Assembly (NCBI RefSeq): GCF_014280875.1
Contig: NZ_JACLAL010000006.1
Coordinates: forward strand, 372,001 to 436,000
From: Paenirhizobium daejeonense
Lineage (GTDB): Bacteria > Pseudomonadota > Alphaproteobacteria > Rhizobiales > Rhizobiaceae
Reading direction: 5' to 3'
Length of the DNA stretch: 64,000 nucleotides
Positions within the stretch are counted from its first letter, which is position 1. Each line of letters begins with the position of its first letter. A model generated the notes under the pieces. The model did not search any database. It saw nothing but the letters and a program-made list of their open reading frames with translations, and was not told the origin of the DNA. This document shows positions 55,328 through 64,000 of the stretch, one piece after another. The position numbers were made by a program, and so were the translations under genes.

Positions 55328-56017
55328 TCAGGAGCGCGAGGCATCCGCTTCTTCGAAGGAAAGCCGCAATTCCGGCAATTTTCCACCGGGGTGCAGCAAC
55401 CTTGCCGAGATTCCGCGGCTGTGACCCGCGTCCAATTCGTCTACGGGGCTGTCGATGTAGGTGCTGGCGATCACCTGGCCGCCGGACACCAGATCCGCGC
55501 GCAACTTCGGCAGCAAGGTGCGACCCTGGCTGCGGTTTTCGACGATCGCGTTGACGAGCAGAACGCGCATGCCGTTGGCATCCTGTGGTGTCAGGCTGAC
55601 ATGGGTGATGTCGAGCGGGCCGGAAGCCGGCAGCGGCGCGGCGTCATGTGCCGCGACGCCGGCGTAGACGCTTGCTGCGGCAAAGATCATGGCGAAGGAT
55701 GCTGACACGAGAACGGCGAAGGTTTTTTCGGAAAGCCGTTGTAGCGCCTGCTCGCCCGAACGCAGCGGCGCGGCCAGTGTGTCGGTCCAGCGACTGGCGC
55801 AGGGCTGCGAAACGAAGCGGTTACGAGGCTTGCGGGCGTCGATACGGCCGGGCGTGTCCTGCGGCGACCGCCGGTCTTCGCGCACGGTGACGAAATGCGC
55901 GTCTACGATGTCTTCGTTGACATGGATGGGCCAGGCGTGCGGGGGACGGCGGCGGTCGGGCGGCAGGAGATCGATCACCGGCTCGGCGGGCTCTCGTCTG
56001 GACCTTGCTGCGTTCAT
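55328..56017 (-). CDS. Membrane-anchored protein with a DUF3426-like domain
   Basis: A 229-residue protein. A Pro/Arg-rich cytoplasmic N-terminus is followed by one membrane segment (about residues 103-127, TFAVLVSASFAMIFAAASVYAG) and a periplasmic beta domain (ISLTPQDANGMRVLLVNAIVENRSQGRTLLPKLRADLVSGG...RLLHPGGKLPELRLSF) that resembles DUF3426. Many DUF3426 proteins carry an N-terminal zinc ribbon (MJ0042 type); none is seen here. It lies upstream of ftsE on the opposite strand. Function unknown. Confidence 0.68.
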   Translation of the reverse strand: MNAARSRREPAEPVIDLLPPDRRRPPHAWPIHVNEDIVDAHFVTVREDRRSPQDTPGRIDARKPRNRFVSQPCASRWTDTLAAPLRSGEQALQRLSEKTFAVLVSASFAMIFAAASVYAGVAAHDAAPLPASGPLDITHVSLTPQDANGMRVLLVNAIVENRSQGRTLLPKLRADLVSGGQVIASTYIDSPVDELDAGHSRGISARLLHPGGKLPELRLSFEEADASRS

Positions 56018-56249
56018 GAGCCGAAGCCTTTCCTTGAATTTCCGTTCTGCGAAGCGCCTTTCTTCAACGCGTCTGGGGCCGGACAAAACTGGGGCATTGA
56101 AACAATTTGTCCCCAGTCGTAAATTTAAATGGTTAATGCTTCGAAAAGATCCGGCGGAAAGCGCCGTTCTTTGACCCGTGTTTACCGGCCGTTAACGTGT
56201 GGTGTTAACATGTGGCCGGTCTTTAGATCCGTCAGACTGGGCCCGTCGC

Positions 56250-56909
56250 TTGATCCATTTCGAAAATGTCGGTTTGCGTTATGGAATGGGACCGGAGATC
56301 CTCCGAGACCTTACCTTCGACATTCCGAAGCGCTCGTTCCAGTTCCTCACCGGACCTTCCGGCGCGGGGAAAACCACTCTGTTGCGCCTGCTTTTCATGT
56401 CGCTCCAGCCGACGCGCGGGCTGATCCGCAGCTTTGGCCGGGACATTACCCGGATTCCTCGCAATGAATTGCCGATGCTGCGCCGACGGGTGGGCATCGT
56501 TTTCCAAGACTTCCAGCTTCTCGATCACCTGACGACCTACGAGAACGTGGCGCTGCCGCTGCGCGTGCGGGGCAAGGACGAGAACAGCTATCGCAAGGAT
56601 GTTCTGGAACTGCTGAAATGGGTCGGTTTGGGCGAGCGCATCAACGTTCTGCCGCCGGTTCTGTCTGGCGGCGAAAAGCAGCGTGTGGCGATTGCAAGGG
56701 CGCTTATCGACCGGCCGGAAATCCTGCTTGCCGACGAACCCACGGGCAATGTCGATCCTCCGATGGCGCGCCGCCTGCTCAGCCTCTTCCTCGAGCTCAA
56801 CCGTCTCGGGACGGCGGTGGTGATCGCAACTCATGATCTGGCGCTGATGGATCAGGTGGACGCGCGGCGGATGATCCTCACGGACGGGCGGCTCGACATC
56901 TATGAGTAA
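56250..56909 (+). CDS. ftsE: Cell division ATP-binding protein FtsE
   Basis: A 219-residue ABC ATPase of the FtsEX complex, which activates cell-wall hydrolases at the division septum. The Walker A is GPSGAGKTTLL, the signature is LSGGEKQRVAIARAL and the Walker B is ILLADEPTGN. The TTG at 56250 (LIHFENVGLRYG) gives the usual 219 residues; an in-frame GTG at 56199 is less likely. It overlaps ftsX by eight bases. The upstream region has two GTTAAC sites but no confirmed CtrA box. Confidence 0.9.
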   Translation: MIHFENVGLRYGMGPEILRDLTFDIPKRSFQFLTGPSGAGKTTLLRLLFMSLQPTRGLIRSFGRDITRIPRNELPMLRRRVGIVFQDFQLLDHLTTYENVALPLRVRGKDENSYRKDVLELLKWVGLGERINVLPPVLSGGEKQRVAIARALIDRPEILLADEPTGNVDPPMARRLLSLFLELNRLGTAVVIATHDLALMDQVDARRMILTDGRLDIYE

Positions 56910-57915
56910 CATCGACCAGCCCGCCCGCAGGAAGAACCCTGACAGGAACCCGCGCCGCATCGAGATGAGTGTGAGGCCGACCGGACCCATCCTGCCGCCC
57001 TCTAACATTCAGGGCAATGCGTTGATGGTGGTGATCGCCATCATGGCCTTCCTCGCCTGCCTGACACTCGGTGCGGTCAGCATGGTCAGGGCGACGGCTG
57101 CCGGCTGGCAAAGCCAGATTTCGCGGGAAATCACCATCCAGATCAAGCCGGACGACAATCTCGACATGGAGAAGGCGCTCAACAGGGCGCGTGATCTGGC
57201 GTTGACCTTCGTCGGCACCAAGGACGGCCGCATCATGGACGATGCCGCGACTGCACGGCTTCTCGAGCCCTGGCTCGGCACCGGTCTCGACATCAACGAG
57301 CTGCCGGTTCCCCGCCTCATCATCATTACCATCGACGAAACGCATCCGCCGGATTTCGCCGCCATGCGCGATCTCCTGAAGGCGGAGGTACCGCAGGCGT
57401 TTCTCGACGATCACCGCACCTGGGTCGACAGGCTGGTGCAGATGGCGCGTACCACGGTTCTGATCGGATCCGCCATTCTCGTTCTAGTTTTCACGGCCAT
57501 GGTGCTGACGGTCGTCTTCGCCACCCGTGGCGCGCTTTCCGGAAACAGGCACATCATCGAGGTCCTGCATTTCGTCGGCGCGGAAGGCTCTTTCGTCGCC
57601 CAAGAGTTCCAGAAGCATTTTCTCAAGATCAGCCTCAAGGGGGCGGCGGCCGGGGGGATTCTTGCAGCCGGGCTGTTTGCCGTGGCCAGCTTCTGGCAGA
57701 GCCGTTCGCTCGCCACGCCGGAAAGCGATCAGGCTACGGCCCTTTTCGGAACCTTCTCGATCGGTTATCTCGGTTATCTCGGAATCTTCGCCACGATGAT
57801 CGTGATTGCATTGCTGACCACGGTCACGGCCCGCATAACTGTCATGCGTACAATCTATGAAATCGATCTTGTGAGATCGGATCCGGCGCGTACGGACGGC
57901 CTGCTCAAGGATTGA
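56902..57915 (+). CDS. ftsX: Cell division protein FtsX
   Basis: A 337-residue membrane partner of FtsE. It has the four-helix FtsX fold: an N-terminal helix (MVVIAIMAFLACLTLGAVSMV, about residues 43-65), an extracytoplasmic domain and three C-terminal helices (TTVLIGSAILVLVFTAMVLTVV, AAAGGILAAGLFAVASF and GYLGIFATMIVIALLTTV). The N-terminal extension is Arg/Pro rich. It overlaps ftsE by eight bases. Confidence 0.93.
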   Translation: MSNIDQPARRKNPDRNPRRIEMSVRPTGPILPPSNIQGNALMVVIAIMAFLACLTLGAVSMVRATAAGWQSQISREITIQIKPDDNLDMEKALNRARDLALTFVGTKDGRIMDDAATARLLEPWLGTGLDINELPVPRLIIITIDETHPPDFAAMRDLLKAEVPQAFLDDHRTWVDRLVQMARTTVLIGSAILVLVFTAMVLTVVFATRGALSGNRHIIEVLHFVGAEGSFVAQEFQKHFLKISLKGAAAGGILAAGLFAVASFWQSRSLATPESDQATALFGTFSIGYLGYLGIFATMIVIALLTTVTARITVMRTIYEIDLVRSDPARTDGLLKD

Positions 57916-57991
57916 GCGCTTGCGTCTAAAGCCTGTTGAATTGCCACAAAGCCGCCTGTTCCGTATGTGAAAAGCGCGCTATTCACGAACC

Positions 57992-58714
57992 ATGTCGATG
58001 GACCGAATGATACGGAAGAAAGCGTCCAGGGAGGAGTTGTCGCTACGCCCGGCGGGCGGCGTTCTCTCGCGCCATGGACGTCTGCGCCGTTTTCTTCATT
58101 ATGCGGGGCTGGTGCTGATCTTCGCTTCAGCGCTGGTGCTTGCGGGGTTCCTGCGGTTTGCCGATGCCGTAACCACGTTTACGCCGCCGGTCGACGCCAA
58201 GGCGGATGCCATCGTCGTGCTGACGGGTGGCTACCAGCGGATCGACCAGGCGATCGAACTGCTGCGCAAGGGCATGGGGCGACGGCTGCTGATTTCCGGG
58301 GTGCATCCGACGACCACGCCGGCGCAGATCCGCAAGGTGACGCAAAGCTCGCCCGATCTCTTCGAATGCTGCGTCGATGTCGGCTACGAGGCGATGGACA
58401 CTATCGGCAATGCCAATGAGACCTCGCGCTGGATACACGATCGCGGTTATTCCTCGGTTCTCGTCGTCACCAGCAATTACCACATGCCGCGCAGCCTGAT
58501 GGAACTGCGCCGCATCGACCCGTCGACCACCTTCATTCCCTATCCGGTGGTCATTTCCGACCTGAAGACGACCGCTTGGTATGCAGAACCCAATCTCTTG
58601 AGGACACTGCTTTCCGAATATGGCAAGACGCTTGTCGCCTATGCCCGGGGCATCATCGGCTGGGGTGTTGGTGAGGGACTGCGGTCCAAAAGCCATCTCG
58701 CCAAGGTGGAATGA
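57992..58714 (+). CDS. YdcF family protein (DUF218)
   Basis: A 240-residue protein with one N-terminal membrane helix (about residues 35-55, FLHYAGLVLIFASALVLAGFLRF) and a DUF218 domain: DAIVVLTGGYQRIDQAIELLRKGMGRRLLISGV and the later NETSRWIHDRGYSSVLVVTSNYHMPRSLMEL. The family includes ElyC and SanA, envelope factors linked to murein and lipid carrier steps. Its place between ftsX and plsC suggests an envelope role. Confidence 0.87.
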   Translation: MSMDRMIRKKASREELSLRPAGGVLSRHGRLRRFLHYAGLVLIFASALVLAGFLRFADAVTTFTPPVDAKADAIVVLTGGYQRIDQAIELLRKGMGRRLLISGVHPTTTPAQIRKVTQSSPDLFECCVDVGYEAMDTIGNANETSRWIHDRGYSSVLVVTSNYHMPRSLMELRRIDPSTTFIPYPVVISDLKTTAWYAEPNLLRTLLSEYGKTLVAYARGIIGWGVGEGLRSKSHLAKVE

Positions 58715-58797
58715 TGCCGCAGGAAAGCTGAGCCTTCGGCTTTTGCTTTCCGGCGTTTTGCGATAGGGACTTCTCGGCCCGCCCACGGATAGTTTCC

Positions 58798-59589
58798 ATG
58801 ATCACCTTGCGCTCAATACTCTTCAACACGCTTTTTTATGCAAACCTCATCCTGCGGATGATCTTCCTGTCGCCAATCTACTTTCTGTTACCGCGCAAAA
58901 AGGCTTACTTCATCCCTAAGAACTGGGCGCGTTCGTGCCATTGGCTGATGGAGAAGATCGTCGGTACGACCTTCGAAATCGAAGGGCTGGAGAACATTCC
59001 GAAGGGCGGCTACATCCTCGCGCCGAAACACCAGTCCTTCTGGGATACCTATGCGCTGCTGCCCTGGCTGGACGATCCGGTCTATATTCTGAAGCGCGAA
59101 CTCATGTGGATTCCGCTGTTCGGCTGGTATGCGATGAAGCAGCGGATGATTCCGGTCAATCGCGGCGCGCGCGGCAGGATAATGGCCGCAGTGATGGAGC
59201 GGACCAAGCAGGAGATGCTAAGCGGTCGTCAGCTCATCATCTATCCGGAAGGCACGCGCCGTCCGCCCGGCGCCGTGCCGCATTACAAGTATGGCATTGC
59301 CCGCATCTACCGCGACCTGCAGGTTCCCGTGGTGCCGGTGGTCATGCATCCGGGTCTGTTCTGGCCCCGTACCACGACAAAACGCTATCCCGGTCACTTC
59401 AAGGTTCGGATTTTGCAGGCTATTCAGCCGGGCCTTGATCCCGACACCTTTTTCGAAACGCTGACCGGACAGCTCGAAAGCGCGAGCGATGCGCTTCTGA
59501 TCGAAACGGCGCGGGACAATCCGCATGTGCCGCTGCCGCAGACGGCACGCAAGCGGATTGCCGAACTCAAGGGAGCCTCGTCGTCCTGA
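58798..59589 (+). CDS. plsC: 1-acyl-sn-glycerol-3-phosphate acyltransferase
   Basis: A 263-residue acyltransferase that makes phosphatidic acid. An N-terminal hydrophobic segment (FNTLFYANLILRMIFLSPIYFLLP) anchors it to the membrane. The catalytic HxxxxD motif is in KHQSFWDT, and the acceptor-binding motif is YPEGTRRPPG. ydcF-like precedes it. The length agrees with PlsC. Whether it is the major enzyme of the cell or a paralogue cannot be told here. Confidence 0.92.
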   Translation: MITLRSILFNTLFYANLILRMIFLSPIYFLLPRKKAYFIPKNWARSCHWLMEKIVGTTFEIEGLENIPKGGYILAPKHQSFWDTYALLPWLDDPVYILKRELMWIPLFGWYAMKQRMIPVNRGARGRIMAAVMERTKQEMLSGRQLIIYPEGTRRPPGAVPHYKYGIARIYRDLQVPVVPVVMHPGLFWPRTTTKRYPGHFKVRILQAIQPGLDPDTFFETLTGQLESASDALLIETARDNPHVPLPQTARKRIAELKGASSS

Positions 59590-59633
59590 CGGGCTTGCGA
59601 GGCGATTGATCCCCTTGGGTCAGTGCACGACGG

Positions 59634-60296
59634 TCAGGTGCCGGTTGCGGCGCGGACCAGCTTGGCTGCATCCTCGCTATCCCAGGCGGCCGGGCCGTTC
59701 ATCGAGCCGAGCAGGCAACCCTTCTCATCGATCAGCAGGGTTACGGGGAGGCCGAATGCCAGCCCCTCCTTCTTCATCACGTTGAAGACGCCCATGCTGG
59801 CGTCGCGGTAGAGGCCGAGCGCATTCACTCCAATCTCGTCGAGGAAGGCCTTTGGCTTGTCGGCATTGCCGGTGTCGATGTTGATCGCGAGCACTTGGAA
59901 CTTGTCGCTGCCCTCTGCCTTCTGCAGCGCGTCGAGCGCTGGCATTTCCTCGCGGCAGGGCACGCACCAGGTGGCCCAGAGATTGAGGAGAACGGTCTTG
60001 CCGGAGAAATCGGCGAGCGTCATGTCCTTGTCCGATGCATCCTTGAAGGAGAGGCCCGTGATCGTTCGCGGGCCGGTGGCGGCTACCATCGCGGCGACCT
60101 GTCCGCTCGTGAACGGTTTCAGGGTATCGGCTTTCTGGACTGCGCCCTGACATTGCGCGGTTTCAGCGGCCACCTCGCCATTGCCAGACATGGTCTGCTT
60201 CACGTATACCGCTGCCGCGCCGGCGAGTATGCCGGCGACCGCCGCAATCGCAACCAGCTTGGCGGAAGGAAGTCCCAGCGGTCTTTTTTCTGTCAT
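59634..60296 (-). CDS. tlpA: TlpA-like thiol:disulfide oxidoreductase
   Basis: A 220-residue membrane-anchored thioredoxin-fold protein. The N-terminal anchor is about residues 15-35 ([19 protein letters not shown]), and the periplasmic thioredoxin domain has the active site WCVPC in [16 protein letters not shown]. TlpA-type proteins reduce proteins for cytochrome oxidase assembly or cytochrome maturation. It diverges from argH with only 24 bases between the starts, as in other rhizobia. The symbol is by family. Confidence 0.9.
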   Translation of the reverse strand: MTEKRPLGLPSAKLVAIAAVAGILAGAAAVYVKQTMSGNGEVAAETAQCQGAVQKADTLKPFTSGQVAAMVAATGPRTITGLSFKDASDKDMTLADFSGKTVLLNLWATWCVPCREEMPALDALQKAEGSDKFQVLAINIDTGNADKPKAFLDEIGVNALGLYRDASMGVFNVMKKEGLAFGLPVTLLIDEKGCLLGSMNGPAAWDSEDAAKLVRAATGT

Positions 60297-60320
60297 TGCA
60301 GTCTCCAGGATGGGCATCGC

Positions 60321-61724
60321 ATGGCCGAGGACACCAAGAACACGAAATCCTCCAACCAGATGTGGGGCGGTCGTTTCGCTTCCGGGCCCGCGGCCATCAT
60401 GGAGGAGATAAATGCCTCCATCGGTTTCGACAAGAAGCTTTATGCCCAGGACATCCGCGGCTCAATCGCGCATGCGACCATGCTCGCCCATCAAGGCATC
60501 ATCTCGGCCGATGACAAAGACAAGATCGTTCACGGCCTGAACACGATCCTGTCAGAGATCGAATCCGGTCAGTTCGTGTTCTCGCGCAAGCTCGAGGACA
60601 TTCACATGAATGTCGAGGCGCGCCTTGCCGAACTCATTGGCGCTGCCGCTGGCCGACTGCATACGGCGCGTTCACGCAACGACCAGGTGGCGCTCGATTT
60701 CCGCCTCTGGGTGAAGGAAGAATTGCAGAAGGTCGAGGTTTCGCTGACCTCCCTTATCGCCGCTTTCCTCGACCGTGCGGAAGAGCATGCTGATACCGTC
60801 ATGCCCGGCTTCACCCATCTCCAGACGGCCCAGCCGGTGACCTTCGGCCATCACTGCATGGCCTATGTCGAGATGTTTGGCCGCGACCGGCAGCGTGTGC
60901 GCCATGCCATCGAACACATGGACGAAAGCCCGATCGGAGCTGCCGCCCTTGCCGGCACCGGCTTTGCCATCGACCGCCACATGACGGCGAAGGCCCTCGG
61001 CTTCCGCGAACCTACCCGCAACTCGATCGACACCGTATCGGACCGCGATTTCGCGCTGGAATTCCTGTCGATCGCCTCAATCTGCGCCACCCATCTGTCG
61101 CGGCTTGCCGAGGAGATCGTCATCTGGTCGACGCCGCAATTCGGTTTCGTCCGCCTGTCCGATGCCTTCTCCACCGGCTCCTCGATCATGCCGCAGAAGA
61201 AGAACCCGGATGCGGCCGAACTGGTGCGCGCCAAGACCGGCCGTATCAACGGATCGCTGATCGCGCTTCTGACCGTTATGAAGGGCCTGCCGCTCGCCTA
61301 TTCGAAGGACATGCAGGAAGACAAGGAACAGGTCTTCGATGCTGCCGAAAGCCTTGAGCTGGCAATTGCCGCGATGACCGGCATGATCGGCGATCTGACT
61401 GTGCGTACCGATCGGATGAAGGCAGCCGCCGGCTCCGGTTATTCGACCGCGACCGATCTCGCCGACTGGCTGGTGCGGGAAGCTGGCCTTCCGTTCCGCG
61501 AAGCCCACCATGTCACCGGTCGCGCGGTAGCGCTCGCAGAGCAGAAGGGATGCGATCTGGCGGAGCTCTCGCTTGAGGATCTGCAGTCGATCAATCCGGC
61601 GATCACCGCCGGTATCTTCGATGTCCTGACGGTCGAGGCGTCCGTTGCCAGCCGCAAGAGCTTCGGTGGTACGGCGCCATCTGAAGTGAAGAAGCAGATC
61701 GCCTGGTGGCGTGCCCGCAACTGA
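60321..61724 (+). CDS. argH: Argininosuccinate lyase
   Basis: A 467-residue enzyme of the fumarase/aspartase superfamily that completes arginine synthesis. The signature [12 protein letters not shown] is present, with the N-terminal MWGGRF and the [11 protein letters not shown] segment. Start at 60321, after AGGATGGGCATCGC. It is followed by a lipoprotein gene and lysA, the usual order in Rhizobiales, and diverges from a tlpA-like gene with a 24-base spacer that must hold both promoters or parts of them. Confidence 0.97.
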   Translation: MAEDTKNTKSSNQMWGGRFASGPAAIMEEINASIGFDKKLYAQDIRGSIAHATMLAHQGIISADDKDKIVHGLNTILSEIESGQFVFSRKLEDIHMNVEARLAELIGAAAGRLHTARSRNDQVALDFRLWVKEELQKVEVSLTSLIAAFLDRAEEHADTVMPGFTHLQTAQPVTFGHHCMAYVEMFGRDRQRVRHAIEHMDESPIGAAALAGTGFAIDRHMTAKALGFREPTRNSIDTVSDRDFALEFLSIASICATHLSRLAEEIVIWSTPQFGFVRLSDAFSTGSSIMPQKKNPDAAELVRAKTGRINGSLIALLTVMKGLPLAYSKDMQEDKEQVFDAAESLELAIAAMTGMIGDLTVRTDRMKAAAGSGYSTATDLADWLVREAGLPFREAHHVTGRAVALAEQKGCDLAELSLEDLQSINPAITAGIFDVLTVEASVASRKSFGGTAPSEVKKQIAWWRARN

Positions 61725-61816
61725 TCACGTTGGTTTGCGGGCCGGTTGCGAGATTAAGGGTGCACAAGCGCTGTGATTTTCGCTACAGGCTATAGGAAGA
61801 TGTTCCGGTGGATAGG

Positions 61817-62023
61817 ATGATGGTGAAAACGTTTCGACGCTCAATAGTCGCCGCTGGCCTGGTTGTTGCGGCTGCTCTCGTGCTTTCCGGCTGTGGCCGC
61901 AAGTCCGATCTCGATCCGCCGAGCATGCCGGCTGACCAGCAGAACGTACGCACGACCGGCGGCAAGCCGCAGTCTGCTCCGCCAAAGCCGGACGATCCGT
62001 TCATTCTCGATCCTCTTCTCTGA
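61817..62023 (+). CDS. lptM: Small lipoprotein, LptM-like
   Basis: A 68-residue lipoprotein. The signal peptide ends in LVLSGC (Cys26), and the rest is short and Pro/Lys rich (RKSDLDPPSMPADQQNV...PFILDPLL). It matches the LptM/YifL family (LPS translocon maturation factor), which is commonly found between argH or lysA and neighbours in alphaproteobacteria. The ATG at 61817 is chosen; ATGs at 61820 and a GTG at 61808 are alternatives. lysA begins 12 bases after. Confidence 0.82.
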   Translation: MMVKTFRRSIVAAGLVVAAALVLSGCGRKSDLDPPSMPADQQNVRTTGGKPQSAPPKPDDPFILDPLL

Positions 62024-62035
62024 CAGGCCTTACCC

Positions 62036-63304
62036 GTGAACCACTTCGACTATCGCGATGGTGTCCTCTATGCCGAGGGTGTACCCGTGCCTGAAATCGC
62101 CAAGGCCGTGGGAACACCCTTTTACTGCTATTCTACGGCAACGCTGGAGCGGCATTACACGGTATTTTCGAAGGCCTTTGACGGGGTGGACGCGATGGTC
62201 TGCTATGCGCTTAAGGCCAATTCCAACCAGGCCGTGCTGAAGACGCTAGCCCGGCTTGGAGCCGGCGTCGACGTGGTCTCCGGGGGTGAGCTGCGCCGCG
62301 CGCTTGCTGCCGGCGTTCCCGCAAGCCGCATCATGTTCTCTGGCGTCGGCAAGACGGTTTCGGAGATGGATCTGGCTCTTGATGTCGGCATTTACTGCTT
62401 CAACATCGAATCAGAGCCGGAACTCGAGGTTCTTGCCGTCCGCGCCGCCAAGGCCGGCAAGCAGGCACACGTCTCGTTTCGTATCAATCCGGATGTCGAT
62501 GCACGCACCCATGCGAAGATCTCGACGGGCAAGAAGGAAAACAAGTTCGGCATTTCCTACGAGCGCGCCCGTGCTGTCTATCAGCGGGCGGCTAGCCTGC
62601 CATCGATAAAGGTTACCGGCATCGACATGCACATCGGTAGCCAGATCACCGAACTCCAGCCGTTCGAGGACGCATTTCGGCTTTTGCGGGAACTGGTCGA
62701 AACCCTGCGCAGTGACGGACATATGATCGACCACGTCGATATCGGCGGCGGTCTCGGCATTCCCTACCGTGACGATAACAACCCGCCGCCAGAACCCGAC
62801 GCCTATGCCCATATCGTCAAGGAACAACTGGCGGGGCTCAACTGCCAGATCGTGACCGAACCGGGTCGCCTGATCGTCGGCAATGCCGGCATTCTGGTGA
62901 CTGAGGTTCTGTTTGTGAAGGACGGCGGCGACAAGACCTTCGTGATCGTCGATGCGGCGATGAACGATCTCATCCGGCCTACGCTCTATGAGGCCTATCA
63001 CGAGATTCGCCCCGTGGTGATCTCGGCTGCCAGCGCGCCACGCATCAAGGCCGATGTTGTCGGTCCCGTCTGCGAAACGGGAGACTATCTGGCGCTTGAT
63101 CGCGAGATGGCGATGCCGAAGCCTGGTGATTTGTTTGCCGTCGGTTCTGCTGGTGCTTACGGGGCCGTGCAGGCAGGCACTTACAACAGTCGGCTGCTCG
63201 TTCCCGAGGTGCTGGTAAATGGCGACCGGTTTCACGTGATTCGTCCCCGCACGAGCTACGAAGAGCTGATCGCGCTCGATTCCGTGCCGGATTGGCTGGC
63301 CTGA
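62036..63304 (+). CDS. lysA: Diaminopimelate decarboxylase
   Basis: A 422-residue PLP enzyme that makes lysine from meso-diaminopimelate. The PLP Lys is in MVCYALKANSNQAVL, HVDIGGGLGIPYRDD and EPGRLIVGNAG bind phosphate, and CETGDYLA is the signature of the family. The start is a GTG at 62036. It ends the argH-lptM-lysA operon and is followed by hairpins at 63339-63359 and 63411-63429. Confidence 0.96.
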   Translation: MNHFDYRDGVLYAEGVPVPEIAKAVGTPFYCYSTATLERHYTVFSKAFDGVDAMVCYALKANSNQAVLKTLARLGAGVDVVSGGELRRALAAGVPASRIMFSGVGKTVSEMDLALDVGIYCFNIESEPELEVLAVRAAKAGKQAHVSFRINPDVDARTHAKISTGKKENKFGISYERARAVYQRAASLPSIKVTGIDMHIGSQITELQPFEDAFRLLRELVETLRSDGHMIDHVDIGGGLGIPYRDDNNPPPEPDAYAHIVKEQLAGLNCQIVTEPGRLIVGNAGILVTEVLFVKDGGDKTFVIVDAAMNDLIRPTLYEAYHEIRPVVISAASAPRIKADVVGPVCETGDYLALDREMAMPKPGDLFAVGSAGAYGAVQAGTYNSRLLVPEVLVNGDRFHVIRPRTSYEELIALDSVPDWLA

Positions 63305-63333
63305 TCGCCCGTTCACTTTTCGGAGACTGGTCT

Positions 63334-63359
63334 AAAAAAGCGGCGATCATCGAGCCGCT
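63334..63359 (-). terminator. Hairpin with A/T run downstream of lysA
   Basis: AGCGGC (63339-63344) and GCCGCT (63354-63359) pair around a nine-base loop. The T run is on the minus strand (63334-63339), where no gene leads into it, so it is either a weak bidirectional terminator for lysA or an orphan. Confidence 0.4.
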
Positions 63360-63462
63360 GCCCTCGTCTTCGCCACAAAGGGTGGTATCCTGCCTTAGCA
63401 GATGAAGGCGATCACCCCTTTAGGGTGATGCCAAGACCGTGGACGAAACGGAGACCCGACGG

Positions 63463-64000
63463 ATGAGCCCCCCTCAGCCGGGCACTACGCGAAAAGGCGC
63501 ATTCCGCACCGATCCGGTGCTGGCACGTCGCGTCGCGATCAAACGTCTGCTGGCGCGTCTCGTCCTCTTTGCCGAACGTCTGCTGCCGCTGTTCCTTCCC
63601 GTTATGGGCATTGCCGCGATCTTCGTCTCGCTGGCATGGTTCGGTGTTTTCCGGCAATTGCCGGATTTCCTGAGGTTGCTTCTGGTCTTTGCCCTCACCT
63701 TTGCTTTTGTTTCGGCCCTTCTGCCGTTTACAAGGCTGCGCTGGCCGGATGCGCAAGAAGCTGACAGGCTGCTCGAGGAGCGTAACGGCCTGCCGCACCA
63801 GCCCGTCGCCGTGCAGGATGACGAACCGGCCTTCGAAACGCCGTTTGCTCGCGCTCTGTGGCAGGAACACCAGCGGCGAATGGCGGAAACCATCGCTGCG
63901 CTGGATGCTGGCTTGCCTCGGCCGGATATCGCCCGGTTCGACCGGCATGCGCTGCGCGCCATTCCGGCACTCCTGTTTGCGACCGCTTTTGCCTATTCCG
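63463..64000 (+). CDS. TIGR02302/DUF4175 family membrane protein, 5' part only
   Basis: The first about 179 codons of a large protein run off the window end. Two hydrophobic helices near residues 42-62 and 70-88 (LPLFLPVMGIAAIFVSLAW and LLLVFALTFAFVSALLPF) are followed by a soluble segment RWPDAQEADRLLEERNGLPHQPV that is characteristic of TIGR02302 proteins. A further hydrophobic segment begins near the window end. The ATG at 63463 is preceded by GGAG; a GTG at 63439 is in frame. This family follows lysA in Rhizobiales. Confidence 0.8.
   Translation, partial: MSPPQPGTTRKGAFRTDPVLARRVAIKRLLARLVLFAERLLPLFLPVMGIAAIFVSLAWFGVFRQLPDFLRLLLVFALTFAFVSALLPFTRLRWPDAQEADRLLEERNGLPHQPVAVQDDEPAFETPFARALWQEHQRRMAETIAALDAGLPRPDIARFDRHALRAIPALLFATAFAYS

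Noticed and set aside
56105..56215. CtrA binding sites before ftsE
   Set aside because: TTAA and GTTAAC elements are present, but the spacing is 4 or 9 bases rather than the required 7, so the consensus TTAA-N7-TTAAC is not met.
1..64000. CRISPR arrays, insertion sequences or prophage genes
   Set aside because: No spaced direct repeats, transposase motifs or phage genes were seen; xerD is the chromosomal housekeeping recombinase.

Overview
The window comes from an alphaproteobacterium, very probably a member of the Rhizobiaceae (Rhizobium/Agrobacterium group). The reasons are the C4-pathway 5-aminolevulinate synthase gene hemA, the aerobic cobaltochelatase pair cobS-cobT, a CpdR-type response regulator, the fdsBAD formate dehydrogenase, two copies of a RIME-like rhizobial intergenic palindrome, and an EcfG-type stress promoter. 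GC content is high throughout, except for an AT-rich stretch near 8.9-9.1 kb. No insertion sequence, prophage or CRISPR array was seen. Most of the window looks like ordinary chromosomal core; the least ordinary part is the gene-poor stretch at 27.8-29.1 kb beside a tRNA-Arg.

Layout, left to right. 0-4.6 kb: NAD-dependent formate dehydrogenase (fdsB partial, fdsA, fdhD, fdsD). 4.6-8.8 kb, minus strand: two paralogous cytoplasmic PAS-PAS-HAMP chemoreceptors flanking a cheW. 9.3-10.8 kb: arginase with a divergent Lrp/AsnC regulator. 10.8-17.3 kb, minus: tamB, tamA and a small glycine-zipper lipoprotein. 17.6-21.4 kb: a three-subunit molybdenum hydroxylase (2Fe-2S, Mo and FAD subunits, Form II CODH-like). 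21.6-25.2 kb: hemA behind an FNR/FixK-type box, a beta-lactamase-fold hydrolase, and dxr (minus). 25.4-27.8 kb: a minimal metal P-type ATPase and a DUF892 ferritin-like protein behind an EcfG-type promoter. 27.8-29.2 kb: two small membrane proteins and tRNA-Arg(CCT).

29.2-36.7 kb: an M20 amidohydrolase, a D,D-carboxypeptidase followed by a His-rich CobW GTPase, an L,D-transpeptidase lipoprotein coupled to tusA, accA, xerD and a 50-residue membrane protein. 36.9-39.5 kb: aroK-aroB-corC-like, tightly overlapped. 39.5-44.6 kb: bolA, a J-domain protein, cobS, cobT and an exported phytase-like esterase. 44.6-50.3 kb: a VUT-family (queuosine precursor) transporter, rpmB, a DUF3108 protein, an EamA transporter, a lysoplasmalogenase-family protein, a cupin, gloB and a methyltransferase. 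50.4-55.3 kb: hisC-tyrC, a DUF2125 protein, a ChaC-like cyclotransferase, a cpdR-like regulator and hpt. 55.3-59.6 kb: a DUF3426-like membrane protein, ftsE-ftsX, a YdcF protein and plsC. 59.6-64 kb: tlpA-like, argH-lptM-lysA and the start of a TIGR02302/DUF4175 protein cut by the window end.

Functional threads: several loci serve the cell envelope (tamAB, dacC-like, L,D-transpeptidase, ftsEX, plsC, lptM, lysA). Others serve amino acid and aromatic metabolism (aroKB, hisC-tyrC, argH, lysA, arginase), redox and cofactor metabolism (fds, cox-like, hemA, cobST), and energy taxis. No obviously new multi-gene system was found. The best leads are regulatory RNA/DNA structures (upstream of coxS, tamA and yhhQ), a CorC-like protein that has lost its membrane domain, a P-type ATPase with non-standard transport motifs, and the small membrane proteins next to the tRNA. 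All family assignments come from reading motifs by eye; no database search was run.
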